The notes under the pieces were generated by a model. That model was not told the DNA's origin and did not search any database. It worked only from the letters and a program-made list of their open reading frames with translations. A DNA stretch of 8,476 nucleotides from Oligoflexales bacterium (GTDB lineage: Bacteria > Bdellovibrionota_B > Oligoflexia > Oligoflexales > CACXFL01): assembly GCA_028282865.1 (NCBI GenBank), contig JANQHA010000442.1, positions 1-8,476 of the forward strand. The letters are read 5' to 3'. Below, piece after piece: positions 1 to 5,632 of the stretch (the first letter of the stretch is position 1; each line of letters starts with the position of its first letter). A program made the translations under genes and the position numbers.

Positions 1-56
1 ATGCTAATGTAAGAATGCAAACTTTACTCATATTAATCTCGATTCTGTTTAAGGTT

Positions 57-247
57 TCAAACTATCTTATGAAAAATGTCATATATCTCCGGTTTAAACC
101 CTTCAAGTACTTTCAAATAATTTTGCAGCAATTTTGCTATAGAATAGTCTGTACAAAAAAACCTAATGGCATACCCTTGTGCAATGTATAAATTCCGATT
201 GCCACAGGTATAGTATCAAGCCCAATTTGCTTACTATGTACAATGAG
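57..247 (-). pseudogene. Possible decayed coding remnant, frameshifted
   Basis: No intact gene lies here, but two minus-strand reading frames look like pieces of one protein. One frame (140-247, 36 codons) reads through GLDTIPVAIGIYTLHKGMPL. A second (57-215, ending in TGA at 57-59) reads through CTDYSIAKLLQNYLKVLEGF and on to a natural-looking C-terminus. The two meet at a run of seven T on the coding strand (A155-A161 on plus), where one extra T would join them into about 63 residues. The first frame is closed upstream by TAA beside another seven-base A run (250-256 on plus). Neither frame has an ATG or ribosome binding site that would support expression. I do not recognise the family. A frameshifted relic is my inference; chance open frames in AT-rich DNA are the alternative. 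Confidence 0.25.
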
Positions 248-352
248 TTAAAAAAATAGGCCAACACCCTTACCACACCTGAACAACTTTATTGCATGTC
301 TGATCCCGACCATAGTCTCAGCGCGGCATTTTAATCATAAGGCGAAATAAAA

Positions 353-381
353 TTGTCAATATATATCAACACCGCTATCTA
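353..381 (+). promoter_or_regulatory. Weak candidate promoter for the 426 gene
   Basis: TTGTCA (353-358) and TATCTA (376-381) are 17 bp apart, close to the sigma70 pattern. Transcription would start near 388, giving a leader of about 38 bases. The region is AT-rich, so a chance match is quite possible. Confidence 0.25.
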
Positions 382-425
382 CCCAAGAGGTGTTAATAAA
401 AAGCAAATGGGTAATTTAAACTTCT

Positions 426-761
426 ATGAATAAAGTTGGCAAGACAAGAACAGGCAAGCATATCAATATCTACTTAAGCGATGGAGACATTAGAGACTCG
501 ATATCAATCGCCAATTTCTCCATGGATGATCACTTCGATGCATTTGCAGTTTATGAGTATTTGGCGTTGCGGTCAAAAAGAAGAAACGGAGAGGATTGCC
601 ATTGGCTTAAACGCTTTTCCAATTTAGCCATCTATCACGAACGCATTCTACTCAATAACAAAGAGATGGAATATGCCGCCGAACGTGCAGCCGTTCATGG
701 TGCCTTAGATCTGAGAGAGCATGGAAAGCACTTATCCTCGAAAGAATTCCAAGATTTATAG
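426..761 (+). CDS. Small hypothetical protein (111 aa)
   Basis: I do not recognise a family. The product is a soluble, mixed-charge protein with no signal peptide or membrane segment. Its N-terminus, GKHINIYLSDGD at residues 10-21, predicts a strand and turn resembling the short N-terminal segment seen before some GIY-YIG nuclease domains. That likeness is weak, and no GIY-YIG core follows. The C-terminal half (about residues 60-111) is helical and rich in E, R, H and A. ATG 426 is the first start after an in-frame TAA at 417-419. No clear Shine-Dalgarno precedes it; the nearest purine run, AAGAGG at 385-390, is too far away. The 3' end overlaps the convergent 756-1058 gene by 6 bp, so the two transcripts would be antisense at their ends. 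Coding status is moderately likely. Confidence 0.55.
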   Translation: MNKVGKTRTGKHINIYLSDGDIRDSISIANFSMDDHFDAFAVYEYLALRSKRRNGEDCHWLKRFSNLAIYHERILLNNKEMEYAAERAAVHGALDLREHGKHLSSKEFQDL

Positions 762-1058
762 CTGAAACCCCACTCGCAAGTACGGGAGGTAAACTATTTT
801 GGGATCACTGTCACCTTTGCCAAGCTTAAAAAACAGCCCATCTTCATCAAATTTATTTAGCAGAGCACCCTCGTCCATGCACGAAATGATATGAAACCTT
901 GGGTTGTTTTCACAAAATGCTATCAACTCCGGCAGCCGGTGTTCATCAAAAGAACCTAGCAACCTACAAGGTCTGATCTGCAAGCCTTCGAAGTCATCAA
1001 TATGCCCAAGTAGGCCGACATCTGAATAAAACTCACCAAAATCACTGTATAAGATCAT
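756..1058 (-). CDS. Small acidic hypothetical protein (100 aa)
   Basis: The family is not recognised. The protein is acidic and cytoplasmic-looking, with many D and E residues (for example HIDDFEG and KFDEDG) and a hydrophobic strand-rich C-terminus ending VYLPYLRVGFQL. It has no signal peptide. The start is well supported: AAGGAGAG lies 6 bases before the ATG on the minus strand (plus coordinates 1065-1072). It is transcribed toward, and overlaps by 6 bp, the gene at 426-761. Its start faces the lipoprotein gene at 1284 across a 225-bp divergent intergenic region. Small acidic orphan proteins of this size are sometimes immunity or antitoxin-type proteins, but nothing in the sequence shows that here. 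Confidence 0.65.
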   Translation of the reverse strand: MILYSDFGEFYSDVGLLGHIDDFEGLQIRPCRLLGSFDEHRLPELIAFCENNPRFHIISCMDEGALLNKFDEDGLFFKLGKGDSDPKIVYLPYLRVGFQL

Positions 1059-1064
1059 CTTTAG

Positions 1065-1072
1065 CTCTCCTT
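1065..1072 (-). promoter_or_regulatory. Shine-Dalgarno of the 756-1058 gene
   Basis: AAGGAGAG on the minus strand sits 6 bases before the ATG. It is the main support for this small gene being translated. Confidence 0.6.
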
Positions 1073-1096
1073 ATATATACTTCGACAGGATCTGGA

Positions 1097-1110
1097 TGGT
1101 CTTTAGACCA
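1097..1110. repeat. Perfect 14-bp palindrome in divergent intergenic region
   Basis: TGGTCT and AGACCA are perfect inverted 6-bp arms separated by TT. The site lies 39 bp upstream of the minus-strand gene that starts at 1058, in the region shared with the gene starting at 1284. It could be an operator for the minus-strand gene; no cognate regulator is evident. Confidence 0.35.
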
Positions 1111-1201
1111 AATAATGAGCTATTCTCATATAACGCTGATTCTAAGTTTTTTTATTATTATAGAGGATAAAGATGGCTTAGCCGCCAGCATATTTAATAG
1201 C

Positions 1202-1231
1202 TTGAGCTTTAAACAAATATCGGCATATAAC
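1202..1231 (+). promoter_or_regulatory. Candidate promoter of the 1284 lipoprotein gene
   Basis: TTGAGC (1202-1207) and TATAAC (1226-1231) are 18 bp apart, which fits a sigma70-like promoter. The predicted start near 1238 would give a leader of about 45 bases ending in the TAGGGGGT ribosome binding site. Confidence 0.35.
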
Positions 1232-1270
1232 CTGAAGATATCATGACTGAGAGTTAGGCTTTTGTATTTA

Positions 1271-1278
1271 TAGGGGGT
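1271..1278 (+). promoter_or_regulatory. Unusual G-run Shine-Dalgarno TAGGGGGT
   Basis: TAGGGGGT sits so that the last G is 6 bases before ATG 1284. The same octamer occurs before the lipoprotein gene at 3719. GGGGG can pair with the anti-Shine-Dalgarno CCUCC through one G-U pair. Other genes in the window use more standard AGGA or GGAGG forms. Confidence 0.5.
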
Positions 1279-1283
1279 TAAAA

Positions 1284-2177
1284 ATGAGTTGGCTGTCAAT
1301 AATCGTTTCGACTGTCATTGGGCTTAACATTGCGTGTAGTAGCAGATCTGTGAGTCAGCTATCAGTCGACGGAGAAGCTCCGGTGCCTAAAGTTTTGAGT
1401 GAGGCCGCTGCAAAATATAAAGCTTCTGGTGTACGATTTGAGTTTAGTTCCTTGACCAGTCATGGCAAACAAACTTATTTCAATAAGGTAGGTGCAGAAC
1501 GCCTCGCGACTGCTTTAAATGATAATTACGCAAGTTTCGTTAAAAACGATATACCTACTTTCAAAAAAGCTAAGAACCTAATCATTATAAAAGTTAGCAA
1601 TCACTGGAGTTGGAGGCAATCGGTCGAATACGAGAAATTTAGTGCTTCAAGCCAACGTGAAGATTTAGTTACTTTTACATTGACCGTCAATGGGCTAGAG
1701 TCTGAGCACAGCCGAGACTTTAAAAAAGATTGGCGCCACATCTTAAAAAGACAATTTAAGTTCTCCAAAGTAATTTCCAAATATACCTTAGACTCCAAAT
1801 CTAGCATAAAAGTAACCACAAGTGGTTTTGGCGATGATTTATTTGCCTTAACACGGACATCACGTTTTTGGGAACTCATAGACTCTCTACCAAAAGCTTT
1901 AGCTGGTATGCAAAAAATGGTTAATGAGCCCACTCAAAGCAAGAAGGCTAAAAGTAAGATGCCTTGGCTTAACCTTTACCCAGGTAAAGGTGCAGACGAG
2001 TTTCGGACGCAGCCAGGACAGTTCGGGCTTGACACTTATAACTTCTATAGATTCATAATATATGTCGATAATGGGGAAAAAGAAGAAGCTGTGAAAATCA
2101 GCGAAGTAAAAGAGCTGATACCAGGCCTAGAAGCCTTGAAAAAAGGAAGTTATAGTTACTTCAGTTCGGCAGAATAG
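1284..2177 (+). CDS. Putative lipoprotein of unknown function (297 aa)
   Basis: The N-terminus (about residues 1-17) is a short hydrophobic signal segment ending L-N-I-A followed by Cys18. This resembles a type II signal-peptide cleavage site, although N at -3 is not canonical. The mature protein would be lipid-anchored in the cell envelope. Residues 19-297 are hydrophilic and K/S-rich, with alternating strand-like stretches (for example NLIIIKVSN and LVTFTLTV) and a W/F/Y-rich C-terminal part (NFYRFIIYVDNGEKEE). I recognise no enzyme motif or named family. The start is supported by TAGGGGGT 6 bases upstream. The gene is probably monocistronic: the next gene begins 131 bp later behind its own promoter-like sequence. 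It is divergent from the small gene ending at 756. Confidence 0.75.
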   Translation: MSWLSIIVSTVIGLNIACSSRSVSQLSVDGEAPVPKVLSEAAAKYKASGVRFEFSSLTSHGKQTYFNKVGAERLATALNDNYASFVKNDIPTFKKAKNLIIIKVSNHWSWRQSVEYEKFSASSQREDLVTFTLTVNGLESEHSRDFKKDWRHILKRQFKFSKVISKYTLDSKSSIKVTTSGFGDDLFALTRTSRFWELIDSLPKALAGMQKMVNEPTQSKKAKSKMPWLNLYPGKGADEFRTQPGQFGLDTYNFYRFIIYVDNGEKEEAVKISEVKELIPGLEALKKGSYSYFSSAE

Positions 2178-2248
2178 CTTTCCCAATGGATTAAGCCGTC
2201 AAAACTTGAAACCTAGGCTGACAATATTAAGTGGATCTTGAGAAGGGG

Positions 2249-2277
2249 TTGCCATTCCTACATTTACCCGATATATT
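2249..2277 (+). promoter_or_regulatory. Candidate promoter of the ATPase gene
   Basis: TTGCCA (2249-2254) and TATATT (2272-2277) are exactly 17 bp apart, a good sigma70-like match. The -10 lies inside the left arm of the perfect palindrome at 2262-2307. Transcription would start near 2284, in the palindrome's centre, so a protein bound to the palindrome would block RNA polymerase directly. Confidence 0.45.
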
Positions 2278-2307
2278 ATGAGTGTAGTCATAATATATCG
2301 GGTAAAT
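2262..2307. repeat. Perfect 20-bp inverted repeat at the ATPase start
   Basis: The arms 2262-2281 and 2288-2307 are perfectly complementary over 20 bp around a 6-base centre (GTGTAG). The outer portion is ATTTACCCG and the inner portion ATATATTATGA. The right arm ends one base before the ATG at 2309 and contains the only weak ribosome-binding match (GGG at 2300-2302). Because the likely transcription start falls inside the repeat, a DNA operator is more likely than an RNA hairpin. A longer upstream transcript could fold it and hide the start region. The sequence itself is certain; its function is inferred. Confidence 0.8.
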
Positions 2308-2308
2308 A

Positions 2309-3487
2309 ATGAGCCATTTTTACAGAACACTCAAACCACTAAAATCTAAGAGTTTTTTCTTATTTGGAGCAAGAGGAGTTGGGAAAAGCACCTTCATAAA
2401 AGGGTTCCTTAAAGGGTCTTCTGCACTGATTATTGACCTTCTAGAGCCTGATTTGGAAGATAAATACTCAAAAAACCCGGAGGTCCTTCTACAGGAGACT
2501 TTACCCAAAAAGGATAAGCTCGATTGGATTGTGATTGACGAAGTTCAGAAATGCCCAAAGCTCCTGAACATCGCTCAAAAACTTATGGTTGAACATGAAC
2601 TCAAATTTATTCTCAGTGGATCAAGTGCAAGGCGCTTAAAACAACGCGGTATTAACCTACTTGCCGGTCGAGCTCTCAATGAGTTTATGTATCCATTAAC
2701 TCATGAAGAGCTTGGTGAAGCATTCAATTTAACGGACACGCTCGAAACAGGAACCCTCCCCGAAGTTAAAACTGCGGATTCGATTGAGGTTCAGCATGCA
2801 TTCCTAAGAGCCTACGCTTTAAATTATGTCACGACCGAGATACAAGCCGAGCAGTGGGTTAAAAACTTACCACCCTTCAGAAAGTTTCTGGAAATCGCCG
2901 CTCAGATGAATGGTAAAATTCTAAACTACTCAAACCTTGCTAGGGACATAGGGGTAGATGCAAACACAGTCCAATCTTATTTCGAAATTATTGAGGATAC
3001 TTTACTTGGATTTCGATTACCGGCACATGACAGATCAATTCGCAAACAACAGCGCAAGGCTCCCAAATTTTACCTATTCGACACCGGAGTCAAAAGGGCA
3101 CTAGATCGAACATTAGATATCCCCTTGAAGCCTCAAACCTCAGCCTATGGAGACGCTTTTGAACATTTCCTCATACTAGAAACTATGCGGATTGCAGCTT
3201 ATCAGCGCAAAGATTTCAAGTATTCTTATCTACTTACTAAAGATGATGCTGAAATCGACCTTATTGTTGACCGGCCAGGACAGCAAACCATTCTCATCGA
3301 GATCAAATCAAAGAACCAAGTCGACGAACGAGATACTCGCCATCTTAAGAAGTTCCTCGGAGATTTTGACAATCCTTTACCTCTGGTTCTTTCTATGGAT
3401 CCAACAGAGAAAGATATAGATGGCATTAAGGCCTGCTATTGGCAGGAAGGTATTCAAATAATCCTGGGAAACGATAGTCTTGAGTAA
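2309..3487 (+). CDS. AAA ATPase, AAA_14/DUF4143 family (392 aa)
   Basis: This is a P-loop ATPase of the widespread bacterial and archaeal AAA_14 plus DUF4143 architecture. Walker A is GARGVGKST at residues 20-28 and Walker B is WIVIDE at 73-78, followed by the sensor-like ILSGSSARRL (101-110) and the family signature LLAGRALNEFMYPL (117-130). The DUF4143 part follows with a winged-helix-like segment (about 195-245) and FYLFDTGVKRAL (264-275). The C-terminal PD-(D/E)xK-like core appears intact, with E285 in GDAFEHF, D317 in AEIDLIV, and E331 and K333 in LIEIKSK. About 390 residues is usual for the family, and no frame is broken. The cellular role of these proteins is not settled, and a nuclease activity is only suggested by the fold. 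It stands alone, with no partner gene adjacent on the same strand. A perfect palindrome covers its promoter and ends next to the ATG. No strong Shine-Dalgarno is present. Confidence 0.92.
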   Translation: MSHFYRTLKPLKSKSFFLFGARGVGKSTFIKGFLKGSSALIIDLLEPDLEDKYSKNPEVLLQETLPKKDKLDWIVIDEVQKCPKLLNIAQKLMVEHELKFILSGSSARRLKQRGINLLAGRALNEFMYPLTHEELGEAFNLTDTLETGTLPEVKTADSIEVQHAFLRAYALNYVTTEIQAEQWVKNLPPFRKFLEIAAQMNGKILNYSNLARDIGVDANTVQSYFEIIEDTLLGFRLPAHDRSIRKQQRKAPKFYLFDTGVKRALDRTLDIPLKPQTSAYGDAFEHFLILETMRIAAYQRKDFKYSYLLTKDDAEIDLIVDRPGQQTILIEIKSKNQVDERDTRHLKKFLGDFDNPLPLVLSMDPTEKDIDGIKACYWQEGIQIILGNDSLE

Positions 3488-3504
3488 TCGATCTATACGA
3501 ACTT

Positions 3505-3537
3505 CATAGGTTTGCAAATAATGTAGGCAAACTTATG
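3505..3537 (+). repeat. Imperfect hairpin after the ATPase gene
   Basis: Arms 3505-3515 and 3527-3537 pair over 11 positions with a single G-U, leaving an 11-base loop. It begins 18 bases after the ATPase stop codon. No T run follows, so it is not a classical intrinsic terminator. It may mark a 3' end or stabilise the mRNA. Confidence 0.4.
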
Positions 3538-3664
3538 GTACTTAGAGTTAACAAATTGGATTTATAAAGTCACAAGCTCTTAAAGAAATTTTCAGAAGTC
3601 TTAATGACGTTATCACAATAAAAACAACCGGATAATCACCTCTGGCGGCAATATGTTGCATATT

Positions 3665-3675
3665 TGAGTGACTCA
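3665..3675. repeat. Short palindrome TGAGTGACTCA
   Basis: An 11-bp perfect palindrome (TGAGT, G, ACTCA) lies 43 bp upstream of the metalloprotease start, within the probable promoter region. It could be an operator, but no regulator can be assigned, and short palindromes arise easily by chance. Confidence 0.25.
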
Positions 3676-3706
3676 TGTTAGCGATTCTAGCAGGTCGTTA
3701 GTTTTC

Positions 3707-3714
3707 TAGGGGGT
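3707..3714 (+). promoter_or_regulatory. Unusual G-run Shine-Dalgarno TAGGGGGT
   Basis: TAGGGGGT lies with its last G 5 bases before ATG 3719. It is identical to the octamer before the lipoprotein gene at 1284 and fixes the start of this gene. Confidence 0.5.
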
Positions 3715-3718
3715 AGTT

Positions 3719-4399
3719 ATGAACTTTAAAATTTTTTTTATATCTATAGTCCTTATTTCATCTTGTGGGCCTAATCAGGACCCAATTCGAAAACAGCCCG
3801 AACAGGGTGCGGAATTATTTAAAATGGATAATCCATTGTTTTACGGATTGAATAACTTTGAAGGTTGGAAGCAGGATATAAAGTTAACGATTTATCCTGG
3901 TTTTACAGAACATGAAATCAATTTGATAAAATTAGCTATTGAGTCATATAAACGAGAAATAAAAGATATCGAAATTAGTTATATGGTTTCATCTGATAAA
4001 GTTGACAGGTCGTTTTGCGAGCTTATTCAAGATAATCAAAATGGTATTTATTCTGTTCCAGATTTTGACATGGGGTTTTCTGCGATTGGGCTTGCGAATA
4101 CTAATACTAATGATCGGAAAGAAATTATAGAAGGTGATATCTTTATTTCCCGCCTAGTTTTGCCTAAGCGTTTTTTTACAGTTGTTCTTCATGAATTAGG
4201 CCATTTGTTAGGTCTAATGCATGTAGATCCAGATTATAACCCTGACTCTATTATGAAGGCTAGCGGCTCTACTGGCAAAAAGCTTTCTAAAAACGATAAA
4301 TCCAGAATTCAATTTTTGTACAGCGGGAAAGCAAGCCCACCTGCTGCATTTGCTAATGAAGATGATGCCGTAGATGACAGCATACCTGCTTGTAATTAA
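3719..4399 (+). CDS. Matrixin-like zinc metalloprotease lipoprotein (226 aa)
   Basis: This is a predicted envelope-anchored metallopeptidase. The N-terminus is a lipoprotein signal peptide: MNFK, then a hydrophobic stretch, then lipobox I-S-S-C with Cys16 as the lipidation site. The residue at +2 is G rather than D, so outer-membrane sorting would be allowed under the enterobacterial rule. The zinc site is complete, VVLHELGHLLGLMH, with H158, E159, H162 and H168 matching HExxHxxGxxH. A downstream DSIM with M179 fits the metzincin Met-turn. The closing segment DKSRIQFLYSG matches the usual end of the matrixin (M10A) domain. I see no obvious cysteine-switch propeptide; only about 50 residues lie between the lipid Cys and the start of the strand-rich domain. 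Its physiological substrate cannot be told. The gene has its own TAGGGGGT ribosome binding site and appears monocistronic. Confidence 0.85.
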   Translation: MNFKIFFISIVLISSCGPNQDPIRKQPEQGAELFKMDNPLFYGLNNFEGWKQDIKLTIYPGFTEHEINLIKLAIESYKREIKDIEISYMVSSDKVDRSFCELIQDNQNGIYSVPDFDMGFSAIGLANTNTNDRKEIIEGDIFISRLVLPKRFFTVVLHELGHLLGLMHVDPDYNPDSIMKASGSTGKKLSKNDKSRIQFLYSGKASPPAAFANEDDAVDDSIPACN

Positions 4400-4435
4400 T
4401 ATCACCACTAACCATAAAATTTCATAATTTAAAAA

Positions 4436-4464
4436 TTGCTCATTATTGCGAGTCCTATTATATA
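4436..4464 (+). promoter_or_regulatory. Candidate promoter of the aldo/keto reductase gene
   Basis: TTGCTC (4436-4441) and TATATA (4459-4464) are 17 bp apart. A start near 4471 gives a leader of about 44 bases containing the GAGAGGA ribosome binding site. This argues against a TTG start at 4446, which would lie inside the promoter. Confidence 0.4.
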
Positions 4465-4514
4465 GACCAGGTAGCCTAAGAGGCGAGTTAGCTAATAGCA
4501 GAGAGGACCTACCC

Positions 4515-5348
4515 ATGAAAATCACCGATATCAAAGGAACCGTACCTCTACACAATGGAATAAAAATGCCTTACCTTGGGCTTGGGGTGTTTCAATCTCA
4601 AAATGGGGCAGAGGTAATCAACGCTGTTTCCCATGCTCTTAAGATCGGCTACCGCTCTATTGATACAGCATCATTTTATGATAACGAAGAAGGGGTCGGC
4701 GAGGGCATTCGAAAGTCAGACATCCCCCGACCAGAAGTTTTTGTAACTACCAAAGTATGGAACAGCGACCAAGGGTATGACTCCACTATTTCGGCCTTTA
4801 AAGCCAGCTTAGCTAGACTTGGGCTAGACTACTTAGATCTATATCTCATTCACTGGCCGGTTAAAGGTAAATACAAGCAAACTTGGAGGGCATTAGAAAC
4901 CCTATACCAAGACGGACTAGTTAAGAGTATTGGAGTCAGTAATTTCCTTCGCCATCAACTCGATGACTTATTACAAACTGCTGACATCAAACCGATGGTG
5001 AACCAAATGGAGTTTCATCCCAGACTTGTCCAGCAAGGATTGCTTGATTACTGCCAAAGTAACGACATCGTGTACGAAGCCTGGAGCCCACTGATGCAAG
5101 GACATATTTTTGCAATCGAAGACCTAACTCGTATCGCTTCGAAACATGGTAAGTCTATCGCTCAAGTTACTTTACGGTGGAATTTACAAAAAGGCGTAGT
5201 GACGATTCCTAAGAGCTCAAAGCCTCACCGTATTGAAGAAAACGGTGGCTTATTTGATTTCGAATTGACGGCAGATGACATGAGTATCATCGACGCCTTG
5301 GATCAAGGAAAGCGAATAGGGCCTGATCCGGATAATTTTGATTTTTAA
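4515..5348 (+). CDS. Aldo/keto reductase (277 aa)
   Basis: A cytosolic NAD(P)H-dependent oxidoreductase of the aldo/keto reductase superfamily, most like the bacterial 2,5-diketo-D-gluconate reductase/methylglyoxal reductase group, which reduces aldehydes and ketones to alcohols. The catalytic tetrad is intact: D50 in YRSIDTASFY, Y55, K80 in VTTKVWN, and H113 in LIHWP. Other hallmarks are LGLGVFQ near residue 22, GVGEGIRKS, IGVSNF (139-144), NQMEFHP and the cofactor-phosphate segment IPKSSKPHRIEEN (221-233). The length is normal for the family. The start is ATG 4515 because GAGAGGA lies 7 bases upstream and homology begins there; an in-frame TTG at 4446 would add 23 unrelated residues. The physiological substrate cannot be predicted. 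The gene looks monocistronic. Confidence 0.93.
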   Translation: MKITDIKGTVPLHNGIKMPYLGLGVFQSQNGAEVINAVSHALKIGYRSIDTASFYDNEEGVGEGIRKSDIPRPEVFVTTKVWNSDQGYDSTISAFKASLARLGLDYLDLYLIHWPVKGKYKQTWRALETLYQDGLVKSIGVSNFLRHQLDDLLQTADIKPMVNQMEFHPRLVQQGLLDYCQSNDIVYEAWSPLMQGHIFAIEDLTRIASKHGKSIAQVTLRWNLQKGVVTIPKSSKPHRIEENGGLFDFELTADDMSIIDALDQGKRIGPDPDNFDF

Positions 5349-5349
5349 A

Positions 5350-5376
5350 TTGACAATGCTAACTCGAAGCTATTAA
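5350..5376 (+). promoter_or_regulatory. Candidate promoter downstream of the reductase gene
   Basis: A consensus TTGACA (5350-5355) is followed by TATTAA (5371-5376) at a short 15-bp spacing. It begins one base after the reductase stop codon and would drive the 5450-6036 locus. The spacing is suboptimal. Confidence 0.3.
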
Positions 5377-5449
5377 CCTAAAAAATTTACCGGTACAACA
5401 AGAGACACAGAAACTTAATAAAAAGATAAGCAAGTTATCTAAAAAAGGA

Positions 5450-5632
5450 ATGAAAGTAGATCCAGCAGTACGTGATGAGCTTCAAAACATCGAGAACGAA
5501 TTAGCCAAAAACCTTACCCATATAAACACCCTCGAAAAGTTAATATTATACGTGAAACTCTCTAAAGAGTACTTACAAAGAACTGTCGATCTAATTTCAG
5601 AACACGCATGGAATTTGAGCTTCCCTTTATGA
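5450..5632 (+). CDS. Small coiled-coil ORF, start uncertain (60 aa)
   Basis: No family is recognised. The peptide is highly helical and charged, with hydrophobic residues spaced as in a coiled coil (for example ELQNIENELAKNL and INTLEKLILYV). ATG 5450 is the first start codon in a frame that stays open back to 5363. The 29 codons before it, through QKLNKKISKLSKKG, continue the same lysine-rich helical character without any ATG, GTG or TTG. The only purine run, AAGGA, directly abuts the ATG, too close to act as a normal Shine-Dalgarno. The ORF may therefore be a 5'-truncated relic, a gene with a non-standard start, or a real short gene that is weakly translated. It ends in the ATGA at 5629-5632, shared with the next ORF. 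Confidence 0.4.
   Translation: MKVDPAVRDELQNIENELAKNLTHINTLEKLILYVKLSKEYLQRTVDLISEHAWNLSFPL

Larger units (their letters stand above)
1..425. other. Gene-poor AT-rich stretch
   Basis: No intact ORF with a credible start and ribosome binding site was found on either strand. The only structure of note is the coding-like minus-strand remnant (57-247) with its two seven-base A runs, plus a weak promoter-like pair just before the next gene. No tRNA-like cloverleaf, repeat array or terminal inverted repeat was seen. Confidence 0.5.

Noticed and set aside
407..433. Eight-codon leader ORF whose stop overlaps ATG 426
   Set aside because: The overlap is suggestive of coupling, but the purine run AAGAGG is 16 bases from its ATG and such tiny ORFs are common by chance.
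1601..1933. Minus-strand ORF of 110 codons inside the 1284 lipoprotein gene
   Set aside because: It lies entirely within a better-supported gene, lacks a ribosome binding site, and its composition looks like an antisense shadow.
3192..3426. Short ORFs on both strands inside the 3' part of the ATPase gene
   Set aside because: The ATPase frame carries conserved nuclease-like residues here; the others are shadows.
4446..4514. TTG-initiated N-terminal extension of the aldo/keto reductase
   Set aside because: ATG 4515 has GAGAGGA at proper spacing, family homology starts there, and the TTG would lie inside the predicted promoter.
4214..4555. Minus-strand ORF of 113 codons spanning the protease end and reductase start
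   Set aside because: It overlaps two well-supported genes and their intergenic promoter, and shows no motif.
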